Source: Rhodococcus sp. P-2 (lineage in GTDB: Bacteria; Actinomycetota; Actinomycetes; Mycobacteriales; Mycobacteriaceae). Taken from it: 64,000 bases of DNA. Where the stretch lies: contig NZ_CP066779.1 of assembly GCF_016598535.1 (NCBI RefSeq), positions 930,001-994,000 on the forward strand, given 5' to 3'. Positions 8,436 to 20,454 of this stretch are shown here, piece after piece (the first letter of the stretch is position 1; the number at the start of each line of letters is the position of its first letter). The notes beneath the pieces were generated by a model. The model was given only the letters and a program-made list of their open reading frames with translations, searched no databases and was not told the DNA's origin. Position numbers and translations under genes: made by a program.

Positions 8436-8980
8436 TACTTACCCAACGCTGCCAGTGCGCGAGCGTTGACCTCTTCGACCTCGCCGATCGCGTCGACGGA
8501 GACGATGCTGTCCTTGTAATAGTCGAACAGCGGTGACGTCTCGTCGCGGTAGACCCGGAGTCGGTTGCGGATGACGTCCTCGGTGTCGTCTGCACGGCCG
8601 CGAGCGAGCATGCGCTCGACCACGATGTCCTCGTCCACGACGAAGGAGAGAACACCGTCGAGCTTGGTGTCGAGGTCCTTCAAGATGCCCTCGAGAGCCT
8701 GAGCCTGTTCGACCGAGCGCGGAAATCCGTCAAGGAGGAAACCGTTTGCGGCATCCGGTTCTGCGACGCGAGCCTTCACCATGTCGTTGGTGATCGAGCT
8801 CGGTACGAGTTCGCCGGCGTCGATGTACTTCTTTGCTTCCACACCGAGAGCGGTGGCCTGACCGATGTTCGCGCGGAAGAGATCACCCGTGGAGATATGG
8901 GGAACGCCGAACTTCTCGGACAAGATAGCGGCCTGGGTGCCCTTGCCGGCACCGGGAGGACCAAGGAGGACAAGTCTCAC
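8435..8980 (-). CDS. adk: Adenylate kinase
   Basis: Interconverts ATP + AMP and 2 ADP. The P-loop [11 protein letters not shown] is at residues 7-17. The NMP-binding STGDLFR and the [14 protein letters not shown] segment are intact. At 181 residues it is the short form lacking the LID insertion, as in mycobacteria. The GTG start overlaps the secY stop by four bases (GTGA). Confidence 0.98.
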   Translation of the reverse strand: MRLVLLGPPGAGKGTQAAILSEKFGVPHISTGDLFRANIGQATALGVEAKKYIDAGELVPSSITNDMVKARVAEPDAANGFLLDGFPRSVEQAQALEGILKDLDTKLDGVLSFVVDEDIVVERMLARGRADDTEDVIRNRLRVYRDETSPLFDYYKDSIVSVDAIGEVEEVNARALAALGK

Positions 8981-10296
8981 TTGAGGAACCCTTCATAGTT
9001 ACGCTGCATTAGCTGACTCTCGATCTGCTTCACGGTGTCCAGACCGACGCTGACCATGATCAGCACCGCGGTGCCACCGAACGGCAGGTTCTGCGCGCCG
9101 CCGCCATTCCCGATGTCGAGGAACAGGTTGGGCAGAACAGCAATGGTGCCGAGGTAAATCGCACCCGGAAGGGTGATGCGACTCAGCACGTAGTTGAGGT
9201 AGTCCGCGGTCGGCTGACCGGGTCGGATACCGGGGATGAAGCCGCCGAACTTCTTCATCTCGTCGGCGCGCTCTTCGGGATTGAAGGTGATGGCGACGTA
9301 GAAGTACGTGAAGAAGACGATCAGGCCGAAGTAGATCGCGATGTACACCGGGTTGGCCGGGTTCACCAGGTAGGTGTTGATGAGGCGCTGCCACCAACTG
9401 GGGTCGACCGCTGTGCTGGCCGAAGTCAGCTGTGCGATCAAGTTCGGGAGGTACAGCAGTGAAGACGCGAAGATCACCGGGATGACGCCGGCCTGGTTCA
9501 CCTTCAGAGGCAGGTACGTCGAGGATCCGCCGTACATCTTGCGTCCGACCATCCGCTTTGCGTACTGGACCGGGATGCGGCGCTGACCCTGCTCGACGAA
9601 GACGACGCCGGCGATGATCAACAGCGCTGCGAGGCAGACGAAGGCGAAGACCAGCGGACCACGGCTGTCGAGGATCGCCTTGCCCTCGCTCGGGATACGC
9701 GATGCGATACCGGCGAAGATGAGGAGCGACATACCGTTGCCGACGCCGCGTTCGGTGATGACCTCGCCGAACCACATGACCATGGCAGCACCGGCAGTCA
9801 TGACCAGCACGATGATGACAAGGCCGAAGATCGACTTGTCGGCGATGATGTCGTCACAGCCCTGGAGCAACTGTCCGCGTGCCGCGAGAGCGACGATGCC
9901 GGTCGACTGCAGGATTGCCAGAGCGATGGACAGATAACGCGTGTACTGCGTCATCTTGGCCTGGCCGGACTGGCCTTCTTTTCGAAGTTCCTCGAACTTC
10001 GGGATCACCACGGTCAGCAGCTGCACGATGATGCTTGCCGTGATGTACGGCATGATGCCGATCGCAAAGATCGACATCTGCAGCAGAGCGCCGCCGGAGA
10101 ACAGGTTGATCAGCGAGTAGATACCTGCTGAATCACCGGAGTTGGCGATATCGATGCACTGACGCACACGGCCGTAGTCGACACCTGGGGACGGAATGAG
10201 AGCGCCGACCCGATACAGAGCCACCAAGCCGAGGGTGAAGAGGATCTTCCGCCTCAGGTCTGGGGTCCTGAGGGCCGAGACGAAGGCGGAAAGCAA
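8977..10296 (-). CDS. secY: Preprotein translocase subunit SecY
   Basis: The membrane channel of the Sec translocon, with ten hydrophobic segments visible over 439 residues. The TTG at 10296 is chosen because the mature family N-terminus is [20 protein letters not shown] and an AGGAGG site ends four bases before it. The longer GTG frame (10311) would translate that ribosome site. The plug and pore segments ([30 protein letters not shown]) are present. It opens a unit with adk and map behind a strong hairpin. Confidence 0.98.
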   Translation of the reverse strand: MLSAFVSALRTPDLRRKILFTLGLVALYRVGALIPSPGVDYGRVRQCIDIANSGDSAGIYSLINLFSGGALLQMSIFAIGIMPYITASIIVQLLTVVIPKFEELRKEGQSGQAKMTQYTRYLSIALAILQSTGIVALAARGQLLQGCDDIIADKSIFGLVIIVLVMTAGAAMVMWFGEVITERGVGNGMSLLIFAGIASRIPSEGKAILDSRGPLVFAFVCLAALLIIAGVVFVEQGQRRIPVQYAKRMVGRKMYGGSSTYLPLKVNQAGVIPVIFASSLLYLPNLIAQLTSASTAVDPSWWQRLINTYLVNPANPVYIAIYFGLIVFFTYFYVAITFNPEERADEMKKFGGFIPGIRPGQPTADYLNYVLSRITLPGAIYLGTIAVLPNLFLDIGNGGGAQNLPFGGTAVLIMVSVGLDTVKQIESQLMQRNYEGFLK

Positions 10297-10492
10297 AGAT
10301 CCTCCTGGCACGACGGTAGGGAGACAGATCGTTTTGACCTGTCGAACTTTTGAACTCTAACAGTGAGCATTTGGGAACTAGGCGGGCAGACCACGAAAAC
10401 CGGGTAAGCCGAAGATACATTTGCCACTCGGTGACCAGAATACTGGCCCGTCCGAGCGTGCACGACCAATCTGTGACAAGACCTGGTAGACG

Positions 10493-10534
10493 CCGATGGC
10501 CGCAGCGCAGCAAACGCTGCGCTGCGGCCATCGG
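10493..10534 (-). terminator. Terminator hairpin between rplO and secY
   Basis: A 19-bp perfect stem (10493-10511 with 10516-10534) with the four-base loop AAAC lies 20 bases after the rplO stop. No U-run follows, but the stability is very high. The remaining roughly 195 bases before secY should hold its promoter. I could not pick convincing -35/-10 boxes. Confidence 0.8.
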
Positions 10535-10553
10535 ACTAGCTACGCGTGATCAC

Positions 10554-10997
10554 TCACAGCTCGGTGGCGGAACCACCGGCAGCAGCAATCTTTTCCTTGG
10601 CGGAACCGGTGAACTTGTCGACGGTCACCTGAACGGCAACTGTCAGTTCGCCGTCGCCCAGAACCTTGACGAGCTGGTTCTTGCGGACTGCGCCCTTGGC
10701 GACGAGATCCTCGACCGTGATTGCTCCACCTTCGGGGAACAGACGGGCGATGTCGCCGACATTGACGACCTGGTACTCGACGCGGAACGGGTTCGTGAAG
10801 CCCTTGAGCTTGGGCAGACGCATGTGAAGCGGCATCTGTCCACCCTCGAAGCCCACGCGCACGGTGTTACGTGCCTTGGTGCCCTTGGTACCGCGACCTG
10901 CGGTCTTACCACGCTTGCCGCCCTCACCGCGTCCAACACGAATCTTGTTGGACTTGGATCCGGGAGCGGGGCGCAGGTGGTGCAGTTTGATGGTCAT
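10554..10997 (-). CDS. rplO: 50S ribosomal protein L15
   Basis: A 147-residue late-assembly protein of the large subunit. It begins [20 protein letters not shown] and carries the [18 protein letters not shown] glycine-rich RNA-binding tract. It is last in the rpsH-rplF-rplR-rpsE-rpmD-rplO unit, two bases after rpmD. Confidence 0.99.
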   Translation of the reverse strand: MTIKLHHLRPAPGSKSNKIRVGRGEGGKRGKTAGRGTKGTKARNTVRVGFEGGQMPLHMRLPKLKGFTNPFRVEYQVVNVGDIARLFPEGGAITVEDLVAKGAVRKNQLVKVLGDGELTVAVQVTVDKFTGSAKEKIAAAGGSATEL

Positions 10998-10999
10998 GG

Positions 11000-11179
11000 T
11001 TAGACCTCCTCAACTGTTACGAGGTGGCGCACCACGTTGATCAGACCGCGGTTCTGTGCGTTGTCCTCACGAACAACGGTCTGACGGATGCCCTTGAGAC
11101 CGAGCGTGCGCAGAGAATCCTTCTGGTTCTGCTTGGTCCCGATGATGCTCTTGATCTGAGTGACCTTGAGATCTGCCAT
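11000..11179 (-). CDS. rpmD: 50S ribosomal protein L30
   Basis: A 59-residue protein read from the ATG at 11179 to the TAA at 11000. It starts [20 protein letters not shown] and contains the L30 signature [15 protein letters not shown]. Its ATG overlaps the rpsE stop by one base. Confidence 0.98.
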   Translation of the reverse strand: MADLKVTQIKSIIGTKQNQKDSLRTLGLKGIRQTVVREDNAQNRGLINVVRHLVTVEEV

Positions 11180-11850
11180 TACTTCACACTCCCAGCAGCC
11201 TGTGCGCGAGCGCGAAGCATGCCGGCGGGTGCAACCTCTTCGAGGGTGAGGCCGCGGCGAGCCGCAACTTCCTCGGGACGCTGCAGACCCTTGAGCGCAG
11301 CAACGGTCGCATGCACGACGTTGATGGCGTTGTCGCTACCGAGCGACTTCGACAGGATGTCCGCGATACCAGCGCACTCCAGCACGGCGCGCACAGCGCC
11401 ACCGGCGATAACACCGGTACCGGGGCTTGCCGGGCGAAGCATGACGATGCCGGCAGCAGCCTCACCCTGAACGGGGTGAGTGATGGTGTTGGCGATCATC
11501 GGGACGCGGAAGAAGCTCTTGCGAGCCTCCTCGACACCCTTCTGGATGGCCGCGGGAACTTCCTTGGCCTTTCCGTAGCCGACGCCGACCAGTCCGTTGC
11601 CGTCTCCGACGATCACCAGAGCGGTGAAGCTGAAGCGACGACCACCCTTGACGACTTTGGAAACGCGGTTGATCGTGACAACGCGCTCGATGAACTGTGA
11701 CTTCTCCGCAGCGTTTCCGCCACGGCCACCGTCGCGACGGTCACGGCCGCCACCACGGTTGTCCCCACGAGCGTTGCTGTTGTCACCGCTGTTGGGGCCA
11801 TTCTGTCCGGCGGGTCCGCTTCCGCCGTCACGCCTTTGACGTCCCGGCAT
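11179..11850 (-). CDS. rpsE: 30S ribosomal protein S5
   Basis: Small-subunit accuracy-centre protein. The conserved domain starts near residue 50 ([20 protein letters not shown]). The first 48 residues are a Gly/Asn/Arg/Asp-rich low-complexity extension, longer than in E. coli and typical of actinobacteria. Total length is 223 residues. Confidence 0.99.
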   Translation of the reverse strand: MPGRQRRDGGSGPAGQNGPNSGDNSNARGDNRGGGRDRRDGGRGGNAAEKSQFIERVVTINRVSKVVKGGRRFSFTALVIVGDGNGLVGVGYGKAKEVPAAIQKGVEEARKSFFRVPMIANTITHPVQGEAAAGIVMLRPASPGTGVIAGGAVRAVLECAGIADILSKSLGSDNAINVVHATVAALKGLQRPEEVAARRGLTLEEVAPAGMLRARAQAAGSVK

Positions 11851-11881
11851 CAGGCTGTCCTTCCGTTGAAAATGTTGGTCA

Positions 11882-12289
11882 TCAGAACTTCAACCCGCCT
11901 TCGCGAGCCGCGTCTGCCAGGGCCGCGATGCGACCGTGGTAGCCGTGTCCGCCGTGGTCGAAGACAACTGCTTCCACGCCGGCAGCCTTGGCGCGCTCGG
12001 CGATCAGCTGACCGACCTTCGCGCTCGCAGCCTTCTTGTCGCCTTCTGCCACGCGCACGTCTGCTTCGATGGTCGACGCGGAGGCCAGGGTGTGGCCGGC
12101 CAGGTCGTCCACGAGCTGGACGTGGATGTGGCGCGAGGACCGGTTGACGACCAAGCGGGGACGCTCGGGCGTGCCGGAGACCTTCTTGCGGAGACGGAAG
12201 TGACGACGCGTCTTCGAGAGACGACGCTTGGTGGACGCATCCTTGCCCAGCGGAATCCGCTTGGCTTTCTGGTTTGCAGTCTGGCTCAT
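11882..12289 (-). CDS. rplR: 50S ribosomal protein L18
   Basis: A 5S rRNA-binding protein of 135 residues. The ATG at 12289 gives the family N-terminus [15 protein letters not shown]. The upstream extension of the frame overlaps rplF and is discarded. The conserved [18 protein letters not shown] and [20 protein letters not shown] blocks are intact. Confidence 0.98.
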   Translation of the reverse strand: MSQTANQKAKRIPLGKDASTKRRLSKTRRHFRLRKKVSGTPERPRLVVNRSSRHIHVQLVDDLAGHTLASASTIEADVRVAEGDKKAASAKVGQLIAERAKAAGVEAVVFDHGGHGYHGRIAALADAAREGGLKF

Positions 12290-12290
12290 A

Positions 12291-12830
12291 TCACTTACCC
12301 GTCTTTCCGACCTTGCGGCGGATCTGCTCACCCTCGTAACGCACGCCCTTACCCTTGTACGGGTCCGGACGACGGAGACGACGGATGTTGGCCGAGATCT
12401 GCCCGACCTTCTGCTTGTCGATGCCGGACACCGAGAACCGGGTGGGCGACTCGACGACGAAGGTGATGCCTTCAGGAGCCTCGATCGGCACCGGGTGGCT
12501 GAAGCCGAGCGCGAACTCGAGGTCCTTGCCCTTCAGTGCCACACGGTAACCAACACCGTGGATCTCCATCTTCTTCGTGTAACCCTCGGTGACACCGGTG
12601 ATGATGTTCGCAACCAGGGTCCGCGACAGACCGTGCAGCGCGCGGCTACGACGCTCGTCGTCGGGGCGCGTGACGCTCAGCGAGCCGTCCTCTGCCTTTT
12701 CGATTGCGATGGGCTCGGAGATGGTCAGCGCGAGGGTGCCCTTGGGACCCTTGACGGTGACATCCTGGCCGCTGATCGTGACGTCAACGCCCGCGGGGAC
12801 GGTGACCGGAATCTTTCCAATACGCGACAT
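12291..12830 (-). CDS. rplF: 50S ribosomal protein L6
   Basis: A 179-residue protein made of two tandem RNA-binding repeats, near the factor-binding site of the 50S subunit. It starts [20 protein letters not shown] and ends with the [20 protein letters not shown] signature. Confidence 0.99.
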   Translation of the reverse strand: MSRIGKIPVTVPAGVDVTISGQDVTVKGPKGTLALTISEPIAIEKAEDGSLSVTRPDDERRSRALHGLSRTLVANIITGVTEGYTKKMEIHGVGYRVALKGKDLEFALGFSHPVPIEAPEGITFVVESPTRFSVSGIDKQKVGQISANIRRLRRPDPYKGKGVRYEGEQIRRKVGKTGK

Positions 12831-12844
12831 TGTGGTGGCCTCCC

Positions 12845-13243
12845 TTACCAGACGTAGGCGAGGACTTCCCCGCCTACTCCTTGATTGGCCGCCTGGCGAT
12901 CGGTGAGCAGACCGGACGACGTGGAGATGATGGCCACGCCGAGGCCTCCGAGGACCTTGGGCAGGTTGGTGGACTTCGCGTAAACCCGGAGACCGGGCTT
13001 GGAAACGCGACGCACGCCGGCGAGGCTACGCTCGCGGCTGGGACCGTACTTCAGATCGACGATGAGGGTCTTGCCGACCTCTGCGTCTTCGGTACGGAAA
13101 TCGGAGATGTAGCCCTCGCGCTTGAGGATCTCGGCGATGTTCGCCTTGATCTTCGAGTGGGGAAGCTTCACCTCATCGTGGTACGCCGTGTTGGCGTTGC
13201 GCAGACGCGTCAAGAAGTCTGCGATGGGGTCAGTCATGGTCAT
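12845..13243 (-). CDS. rpsH: 30S ribosomal protein S8
   Basis: A 132-residue 16S rRNA-binding protein. The ATG at 13243 gives [20 protein letters not shown]. The upstream part of the open frame lies in the promoter region and is not conserved. The C-terminal [19 protein letters not shown] signature is present, and the protein ends GGEVLAYVW. In E. coli S8 represses this operon. Confidence 0.99.
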   Translation of the reverse strand: MTMTDPIADFLTRLRNANTAYHDEVKLPHSKIKANIAEILKREGYISDFRTEDAEVGKTLIVDLKYGPSRERSLAGVRRVSKPGLRVYAKSTNLPKVLGGLGVAIISTSSGLLTDRQAANQGVGGEVLAYVW

Positions 13244-13694
13244 AGGTCGACCTCGACACCTTTCTCGCTGTGGTTCCCATGCAACACCGGACGAATCCGA
13301 TCGTGGGCCTCCAGCAATTCGGCTGGGCCGTCCGACTTGTGTCAGACGGCGTAAGTTACCGCACCGAGCTGAACGCATGCGTCAGCCACGGCAACCGCTC
13401 TAGTGTAGGGAACTTTGGCGCAGGTGTCCACCGGGATACCGCGTCGCCTCCCCCACTGCGGCTCGCGGCCGCGGATCGGGCAGGTGTCGACGCGCCCCGA
13501 AATCCGAACTGCTCGTTCGAGACCGAAGTGCGACGTCGACGAATGATGATCGCTTTCAACCAGAGTCGCAGCGAGACAGTCCTTTTCAGGATCGGCACGA
13601 CATACATCTCGACGGAAACCACGAATGGGTGTGGGTTCCAAAGGAACCCACACCCATTCACATGCGTGGTGTGACGAAGCCCGAGGGCCTCAGA
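13244..13694 (-). promoter_or_regulatory. rpsN-rpsH intergenic region with rpsH promoter
   Basis: This 451-base gap contains the rpsN terminator hairpin (13623-13659) and a good minus-strand promoter. The -35 TGGACA is at 13425-13430, followed by a 17-base spacer and the -10 TACACT at 13402-13407. About 158 bases of untranslated leader precede rpsH. The sequence just after the -10 (AGAGCGGTTGCC) resembles that after the rplN promoter. No convincing gene is seen. Confidence 0.65.
13623..13659 (-). terminator. Terminator after rpsN
   Basis: A 17-bp perfect stem GAATGGGTGTGGGTTCC (13623-13639) pairs with 13643-13659 around the loop AAA, about 35 bases after the rpsN stop. No U-run is seen, but the stem is long and uninterrupted. 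Confidence 0.8.
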
Positions 13695-13880
13695 TCACCA
13701 AGAGCTCTTGCGAACTCCGGGAAGCTCGCCTGCGTGAGCCATCTCGCGAACGCAGATACGGCACAAGCCGAACTTGCGGAACACCGAGTGCGGGCGACCG
13801 CACCGCTGGCAGCGGGTGTAGGCGCGAACCGCGAACTTGGGCTTCTTGTTGGCCTTGTTGACCAATGCCTTCTTAGCCAT
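13695..13880 (-). CDS. rpsN: 30S ribosomal protein S14, zinc type
   Basis: A 61-residue S14 of the zinc-binding kind (rpsN1/rpsZ). Paired cysteines occur in RCQRCGRPH and LCRICVRE. The ATG at 13880 gives [16 protein letters not shown], with rplE ending four bases upstream. The zinc form implies that a zinc-independent paralogue may exist elsewhere for zinc starvation. Confidence 0.98.
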   Translation of the reverse strand: MAKKALVNKANKKPKFAVRAYTRCQRCGRPHSVFRKFGLCRICVREMAHAGELPGVRKSSW

Positions 13881-13884
13881 GCGC

Positions 13885-14451
13885 TCAGTTCTCCTTGAAC
13901 GGGAAGCCGAGGTGCTTGAGCAGTGCACGGCCTTCTTCGTTGTTGGTTGCGGTGGTCACGACGGTGATGTCCATACCGCGGGGGCGATCGATCTTGTCCA
14001 CGTCGATCTCGTGGAACATCGACTGCTCGTTGAGGCCGAACGTGTAGTTGCCGTTGCCGTCGAACTGGTTGCCCGACAGACCGCGGAAGTCGCGGATACG
14101 GGGCAGAGCGACAGACACGAGGCGGTCCAGGAACTCCCACATGCGGTCGCCACGGAGGGTGACGCGCGCGCCGATGGGCATACCTTCGCGGAGCTTGAAC
14201 TGCGCGATGGACTTACGTGCCTTGCGGATCTCGGGCTTCTGGCCCGTGATCAGCGACAGGTCATGGACAGCGCCGTTGATCAGCTTGGCGTCACGGGCAG
14301 CGTCGCCGACGCCCATGTTGACGACAACCTTGACGACGCCGGGGATCTGCATGACGTTCGAGTAGTCGAACTCGCTGTTGAGCGCGTCCTTGATCTCAGC
14401 GCGGTAGCGTGCCTTGAGGCGCGGCTGGACCTTGTTTTCGGTGGAGGTCAT
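13885..14451 (-). CDS. rplE: 50S ribosomal protein L5
   Basis: A 188-residue 5S rRNA-binding protein of the central protuberance. The start at 14451 gives [20 protein letters not shown]. The conserved blocks [37 protein letters not shown] and [10 protein letters not shown] are present. It lies one base after rplX. Confidence 0.99.
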   Translation of the reverse strand: MTSTENKVQPRLKARYRAEIKDALNSEFDYSNVMQIPGVVKVVVNMGVGDAARDAKLINGAVHDLSLITGQKPEIRKARKSIAQFKLREGMPIGARVTLRGDRMWEFLDRLVSVALPRIRDFRGLSGNQFDGNGNYTFGLNEQSMFHEIDVDKIDRPRGMDITVVTTATNNEEGRALLKHLGFPFKEN

Positions 14452-14452
14452 G

Positions 14453-14773
14453 TCAGATGTCCTTCCCGTTCTTCCGGGAAATCCGAACGCGCTTGCCGGA
14501 CTCTTCGTCGGTGCGGTAGCCCACGCGGGTGGGGTTTCCGTCCGAGTCGACGACTGCAACGTTGGAAACGTGGATCGGGGCTTCCTGCGTGACGATGCCG
14601 CCGGAGGATGCTCCGCGCTCGTTCGCGGAAACCGCGGTGTGCTTCTTGATTCGGTTCACGCCTTCGACGAGGACCTTGTCGGTCGCGGGGTAGGCCTGAA
14701 TGACCTTGCCCTTCGCGCCCTTGTCCTTGCCGGCGATGACCAGAACGGTGTCACCCTTGTGCACCTTCATCAC
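14453..14773 (-). CDS. rplX: 50S ribosomal protein L24
   Basis: A 106-residue early-assembly protein with an N-terminal KOW motif ([20 protein letters not shown]). The start overlaps the rplN stop by four bases (ATGA). Confidence 0.99.
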   Translation of the reverse strand: MMKVHKGDTVLVIAGKDKGAKGKVIQAYPATDKVLVEGVNRIKKHTAVSANERGASSGGIVTQEAPIHVSNVAVVDSDGNPTRVGYRTDEESGKRVRISRKNGKDI

Positions 14774-15138
14774 AGCACCTCCGGGGCAAGCGAAACGATC
14801 TTCATGAACTTCTTCTCGCGCAGCTCACGGCCGACGGGTCCGAAGATGCGGGTTCCACGGGGATCACTGTCAGCCTTGATGAGCACTGCAGCGTTCTCGT
14901 CGAACTTGATGTAGGAACCGTCCGGACGACGGCGCTCCTTGGTCGTGCGAACGATGACGGCCTTGACGACCTCACCCTTCTTGATGTTTCCACCGGGGAT
15001 TGCGTCCTTGACGGTGGCGACGATGACGTCACCGATCCCGGCGTAGCGACGTGACGAACCGCCGAGAACGCGGATGCAAAGGATTTCCTTGGCACCCGTG
15101 TTATCAGCGACGCGAACTCGCGACTCCTGCTGAATCAC
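14770..15138 (-). CDS. rplN: 50S ribosomal protein L14
   Basis: A 122-residue protein at the subunit interface, starting [20 protein letters not shown]. It contains the [20 protein letters not shown] stretch. It opens a four-gene unit rplN-rplX-rplE-rpsN that has its own promoter, unlike the single rpsJ-to-rplO transcript often assumed. Confidence 0.99.
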   Translation of the reverse strand: MIQQESRVRVADNTGAKEILCIRVLGGSSRRYAGIGDVIVATVKDAIPGGNIKKGEVVKAVIVRTTKERRRPDGSYIKFDENAAVLIKADSDPRGTRIFGPVGRELREKKFMKIVSLAPEVL

Positions 15139-15495
15139 TTGATCTCCCTAGACCTGGAATTTCGTGCGCAACGGATTACCGACCCGGTGCGCGCGGTCAT
15201 TGTTGCCACCTGCGTCGTGTCTGAGCTGCAGTCCCACCGACTGACGTCGGGAGACGATCACTGCAAGCACCGTTCGAGCTGCGCACGTGAAGACACACCT
15301 CTGCCACAGGCAACCGTTCTATTGTAGGGAAGGGTTCACCGATTACCAAATCAGCCGTACTCGACGCAACTCGAACCCTTAGCCCGGCAAAGCCCCGGAA
15401 AGCCTGCGAAAGTCACGGAAAGCCGAATGGCCCACTCCCCCAAGGGGAAGCGGGCCATTCGGTGATACTCGATCAGCTCGAGGATTCGATCAGGC
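15139..15495 (-). promoter_or_regulatory. rpsQ-rplN intergenic region with rplN promoter
   Basis: This 357-base gap holds the rpsQ terminator (15423-15462) and a clear minus-strand promoter. The -35 TTGGTA is at 15344-15349, followed by a 17-base spacer and the -10 TACAAT at 15321-15326 (five of six consensus positions). A leader of about 175 bases precedes rplN. The first transcribed bases (AGAACGGTTGCC) are nearly shared with the rpsH promoter. Confidence 0.7.
15423..15462 (-). terminator. Terminator after rpsQ
   Basis: Arms CCGAATGGCCC (15423-15433) and GGGCCATTCGG (15452-15462) pair perfectly over 11 bp. An inner CCCC/GGGG pairing is possible in the loop. It lies about 35 bases beyond the rpsQ stop. 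Confidence 0.75.
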
Positions 15496-15777
15496 TTACT
15501 TGGCCTTTTCGAGGACCTCGACCAGACGCCAGTGCTTCGTCGCGGACAGCGGACGGGTTTCCATCAGCTGAACGCGGTCGCCGACGCCGGCAACGCCGTT
15601 CTCGTCGTGCGCCTTCACCTTGGTCGTACGGCGGATGATCTTGCCGTAGAGCTTGTGCTTGACGCGGTCTTCGAGCTCGACCACGATCGTCTTTTCCATC
15701 TTGTCGGACACGACGTATCCGACACGGACCTTACGGCTCGCGCGCTCTTCTGTGCTCACTGCTTTTTCCTCACTCAT
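15496..15777 (-). CDS. rpsQ: 30S ribosomal protein S17
   Basis: A 93-residue OB-fold 16S rRNA-binding protein. After a short actinobacterial N-terminal extension ([17 protein letters not shown]) come [20 protein letters not shown] and the C-terminal signature [20 protein letters not shown]. The ATG overlaps the rpmC stop (ATGA). Confidence 0.99.
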   Translation of the reverse strand: MSEEKAVSTEERASRKVRVGYVVSDKMEKTIVVELEDRVKHKLYGKIIRRTTKVKAHDENGVAGVGDRVQLMETRPLSATKHWRLVEVLEKAK

Positions 15778-16010
15778 GCCGCGTCACCTGCATCCGGACC
15801 CACAGCGAGTCCGAGCTCACGCTCACGCAGGACGGTGTAGATGCGCGCGATCTCGTGACGAACGGTGCGCAGTCGTCGGTTGTTGTCCATCTGGCCGGTA
15901 GCCATCTGGAAACGAAGGTTGAAAAGCTCTTCCTTCGACTCACGGAGCCGGGTGACCAGCTCGTCTTCACTGAGCTCGCGGAGCTCTGCTGCTGGGGTTC
16001 CAGTAGCCAT
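15774..16010 (-). CDS. rpmC: 50S ribosomal protein L29
   Basis: A 78-residue helical protein at the tunnel exit. The ATG at 16010 gives [20 protein letters not shown]. The longer frame would run into rplP. The [20 protein letters not shown] block is diagnostic. One-base overlap with rplP upstream and four-base overlap with rpsQ downstream. Confidence 0.98.
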   Translation of the reverse strand: MATGTPAAELRELSEDELVTRLRESKEELFNLRFQMATGQMDNNRRLRTVRHEIARIYTVLRERELGLAVGPDAGDAA

Positions 16011-16426
16011 CAGAACTGCTCCTCTCTGGTCACGATCCGGCACTTGCACGGGAGCTTGTGCATCGCGCGGCGCAGGGCCTCACGAGCAATCTCCTCGTTG
16101 GGGTATGTCATCTCGAACAGAACGCGTCCGGGCTTGACGTTGGCAATCCACCACTCGGGCGAACCCTTACCGGAACCCATTCGGGTTTCGGCCGGCTTCT
16201 TCGTGAGGGGGCGATCCGGGAAGATGTTGATCCAGATCTTGCCGCCACGCTTGATGTGCCGAGTCATGGCGATACGAGCGGACTCGATCTGCCGGTTGGT
16301 GATGTAGGCAGGCTCGAGAGCCTGGATGCCGTAGTCACCGAAGGTCACCTGGGTACCGCCCTTGGCGGCACCCGAACGGCTCGGGTGGTGCTGCTTGCGG
16401 TGCTTGACCCGCCGTGGGATCAACAT
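16010..16426 (-). CDS. rplP: 50S ribosomal protein L16
   Basis: A 138-residue protein near the A site and peptidyl-transferase centre. It begins [19 protein letters not shown] and contains [20 protein letters not shown] and [12 protein letters not shown]. Three bases separate it from rpsC. Confidence 0.99.
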   Translation of the reverse strand: MLIPRRVKHRKQHHPSRSGAAKGGTQVTFGDYGIQALEPAYITNRQIESARIAMTRHIKRGGKIWINIFPDRPLTKKPAETRMGSGKGSPEWWIANVKPGRVLFEMTYPNEEIAREALRRAMHKLPCKCRIVTREEQF

Positions 16427-16429
16427 GCG

Positions 16430-17636
<1,207 letters not shown>

Positions 17637-17640
<4 letters not shown>

Positions 17641-17918
17641 CGCCTCTTCGCCTTCCGATCATCCTTGATGTGACCCTTGAACGTGCGGGTCGGTGCAAAC
17701 TCTCCGAGCTTGTGTCCGACCATGGAGTCGGAAACGAACACGGGGACGTGCTTGCGGCCGTCGTGAACTGCAAACGTGTGGCCGATGAAGTCCGGGATGA
17801 TTGTCGAACGACGGGACCAGGTCTTGATGACCTGCTTGGTTCCCTTTTCGTTCTGTACATCCACCTTCGCGAGGAGGTGGTCATCGACGAACGGGCCCTT
17901 CTTAAGGCTGCGTGGCAT
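17637..17918 (-). CDS. rpsS: 30S ribosomal protein S19
   Basis: A 93-residue head protein that pairs with S13. It begins [20 protein letters not shown] and contains [20 protein letters not shown] and the [15 protein letters not shown] signature. It lies 13 bases after rplB. Confidence 0.99.
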
Positions 17919-17931
17919 CCTTCACTCCCTC

Positions 17932-18768
17932 CTAGCGCTTGTTCTTGCCGGTGCGGCGGCGACGGACGATCATCTTGTCGCTTGCCTTGTTCTTGCGGGT
18001 ACGGCCTTCAGGCTTACCCCACGGGCTGACCGGGTGGCGTCCACCTGAGGTCTTGCCCTCGCCGCCACCGTGCGGGTGGTCGACCGGGTTCATCACGACA
18101 CCACGAACGGTCGGGCGCTTGCCCTTCCAACGCATACGGCCGGCCTTGCCCCAGTTGATGTTCGACTGCTCGGCGTTGCCGACCTCGCCGACGGATGCGC
18201 GGCAGCGCACGTCGACGCGACGGATTTCACCGGAAGGCATACGCAGCGTGGCGTAGCTGCCTTCCTTACCGAGGAGCTGGATGCTGGCGCCTGCGGAACG
18301 AGCCATCTTGGCTCCGCCGCCGGGACGCAGTTCCACACCGTGGATGGTGGTACCAGTCGGGATGTTGCGCAGCGGCAGGTTGTTGCCCGGCTTGATGTCG
18401 GCGCCTGCACCGGACTCGACCGGTGAACCCTGCACCAGGCCCTTGGGGGCGATGATGTAGCGCTTCTCACCGTCTGCGTAATGCAGGAGTGCGATGTTTG
18501 CTGTGCGGTTGGGGTCGTACTCGATGTGAGCGACCTTTGCCGGGATGCCGTCCTTGTCGTTGCGACGGAAATCGATCAGTCGGTATGCACGCTTGTGTCC
18601 GCCACCCTTGTGACGGGTGGTGATACGACCGTGTGCGTTACGTCCACCGCGACCGTGCAGCGGGCGAACCAGCGACTTCTCGGGGGTCGACCGAGTGATC
18701 TCGGCGAAGTCCGAGACGCTCGAGCCACGACGGCCCGGTGTTGTCGGCTTGTACTTACGGATTGCCAT
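17932..18768 (-). CDS. rplB: 50S ribosomal protein L2
   Basis: A 278-residue core protein needed for subunit joining and peptidyl transfer. It starts [20 protein letters not shown]. The functionally key histidine sits in the conserved [14 protein letters not shown] segment. The C-terminal [20 protein letters not shown] stretch is intact. Confidence 0.99.
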   Translation of the reverse strand: MAIRKYKPTTPGRRGSSVSDFAEITRSTPEKSLVRPLHGRGGRNAHGRITTRHKGGGHKRAYRLIDFRRNDKDGIPAKVAHIEYDPNRTANIALLHYADGEKRYIIAPKGLVQGSPVESGAGADIKPGNNLPLRNIPTGTTIHGVELRPGGGAKMARSAGASIQLLGKEGSYATLRMPSGEIRRVDVRCRASVGEVGNAEQSNINWGKAGRMRWKGKRPTVRGVVMNPVDHPHGGGEGKTSGGRHPVSPWGKPEGRTRKNKASDKMIVRRRRTGKNKR

Positions 18769-18807
18769 GAGTCTTCTCGTCCTCTATGTCTCGTCAAGTC
18801 CCGGCGC

Positions 18808-19113
18808 TTACGCGACCGGTCCTCCGAAGATCTCGATGGGCTTGCTGTCAGCGGACAGGGTCACGAGCGCGCGCTTGGTGTCCTTGCGCTTGCCGTAACC
18901 GAATCGGGTCCGCTTACGCTTGCCCTGACGGTTGGCGGTGTTGACGCTCGTCACCTTGACGCCGAAGACCTTCTCGACGGCAATCTTGATCTGCGTCTTG
19001 TTCGAGTCCGGGTGCACCAGGAAGGTGTAGGTGCCTTCCTCGATCAGTCCGTAGGACTTCTCGGAGATGACCGGAGCGAGCAGGATGTCGCGGGGGTCAG
19101 CGATGGTGCTCAC
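18808..19113 (-). CDS. rplW: 50S ribosomal protein L23
   Basis: A 101-residue tunnel-exit protein that docks SRP and trigger factor. The GTG at 19113 gives [20 protein letters not shown] and overlaps the rplD stop (GTGA). The open frame upstream lies within rplD and is not used. [19 protein letters not shown] is the usual RNA-binding loop. Confidence 0.98.
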   Translation of the reverse strand: MSTIADPRDILLAPVISEKSYGLIEEGTYTFLVHPDSNKTQIKIAVEKVFGVKVTSVNTANRQGKRKRTRFGYGKRKDTKRALVTLSADSKPIEIFGGPVA

Positions 19114-19784
19114 TTGGCGTCCTCCTTGTTCTGAGCGCTCTCTGCGGGCCCGTGGATGAACGCGTTGAGTGCCTCGACGCTGAACACGACATCGTCTGCA
19201 TTGAGCACGTCGTAGGTGTTGAGCTGGTCGGGTGCAATGGGATGCACGCCTTCCAGGTTCTGCACGCTCTTCCAAGCGGCTACATCCTGGCGACCCACGA
19301 CGAGCAGCAGCTTCTTGCGATCCGAGATCTCGCCGAGGAACGCGATTGCGCCCTTGGTCGAAGGCGTCTGCCCTGCAACCAATTCGGTGATGACGTGGAT
19401 GCGCTCGTTGCGTGCGCGGTCAGAGAGGGCACCGCGAAGAGCGGCTGCCTTCATCTTCTTGGGGGTGCGCTGGCTGTAGTCACGCGGCTGCGGGCCGTGA
19501 ACGGTTCCGCCGCCGACGAACTGCGGTGCGCGAGTCGAGCCCTGGCGTGCGCGGCCGGTGCCCTTCTGGCGGTACGGCTTCTTGCCACCGCCGCGGACGT
19601 CGCCGCGGGTCTTGGTGGAGTGGGTTCCCTGACGAGCAGCTGCGAGCTGCGCGACGACAACCTGATGGAGAAGCGCGATGTTGGCCGGAGCGTCGAAGAT
19701 CTCAGCGGGGAGATCGACGGTGCCGTTGGTCTTGCCGCCGGCGACCTTGACGTCCAGGGTCAACTTGGTCTCGGTGCTGGTCAT
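19110..19784 (-). CDS. rplD: 50S ribosomal protein L4
   Basis: A 224-residue protein with a tunnel loop rich in basic and Gly residues ([20 protein letters not shown]). In E. coli L4 also represses the S10 operon. The start overlaps the rplC stop by four bases. Confidence 0.99.
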   Translation of the reverse strand: MTSTETKLTLDVKVAGGKTNGTVDLPAEIFDAPANIALLHQVVVAQLAAARQGTHSTKTRGDVRGGGKKPYRQKGTGRARQGSTRAPQFVGGGTVHGPQPRDYSQRTPKKMKAAALRGALSDRARNERIHVITELVAGQTPSTKGAIAFLGEISDRKKLLLVVGRQDVAAWKSVQNLEGVHPIAPDQLNTYDVLNADDVVFSVEALNAFIHGPAESAQNKEDAK

Positions 19785-20437
19785 GCCCGTGCACCACCCT
19801 TCACTGCACTCTTGACGATCACGAGGCCGCCCTTGCGGCCGGGGATCGCACCCTTGATCAGCAGCAGGCCGTTCTCGGCATCCACCTTGTGGACCGAGAG
19901 GTTCTGCGTCGTGATGCGGTCGCTACCCATGCGTCCGGACATGCGCATGCCCTTGAACACGCGGCCGGGAGTTGCACAGCCACCGATGGAGCCCGGGCGG
20001 CGGTGAACAGCCTGGGTACCGTGCGACGCGCCCTGTCCCTTGAAGCCGTGACGCTTCATGGTTCCGGCGAAGCCCTTGCCCTTGCTGGTTCCGGTGACGT
20101 CGACGTATGCGCCGTCCTCGAAGACCTCGGCGGTGAGCTCCTGGCCGACCTCGTAGTCGGAGGTGTCCGCAACGCGGAGCTCCACTACGTGGCGACGCGG
20201 GGTCACACCAGCCTTGGTGAACTGGCCGGAAGTCGGCTTGTTCACCTTGCGCGGGTCGATGGCGCCGAACGCGAGCTGAACGGCGCTGTAGCCGTCACGC
20301 TCTTCGGTACGGATCTGGGTTACGACGTTCGGCCCAGCCTTCACGACGGTGACCGGGACAACCCGGTTGTTCTCGTCGAAGACCTGGGTCATGCCGAGCT
20401 TGGTGCCCAGGATTCCCTTGATCTTGGTATCAGTCAT
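19781..20437 (-). CDS. rplC: 50S ribosomal protein L3
   Basis: A 218-residue assembly-initiator protein reading [20 protein letters not shown]. The ATG at 20437 follows a GGAG site by nine bases. An in-frame GTG at 20458 overlapping the rpsJ stop is an alternative that adds seven residues. The [20 protein letters not shown] segment carries the usual glutamine modification site region. Confidence 0.97.
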   Translation of the reverse strand: MTDTKIKGILGTKLGMTQVFDENNRVVPVTVVKAGPNVVTQIRTEERDGYSAVQLAFGAIDPRKVNKPTSGQFTKAGVTPRRHVVELRVADTSDYEVGQELTAEVFEDGAYVDVTGTSKGKGFAGTMKRHGFKGQGASHGTQAVHRRPGSIGGCATPGRVFKGMRMSGRMGSDRITTQNLSVHKVDAENGLLLIKGAIPGRKGGLVIVKSAVKGGARA

Positions 20438-20454
20438 TGTTTTTGTCTCCGCCG

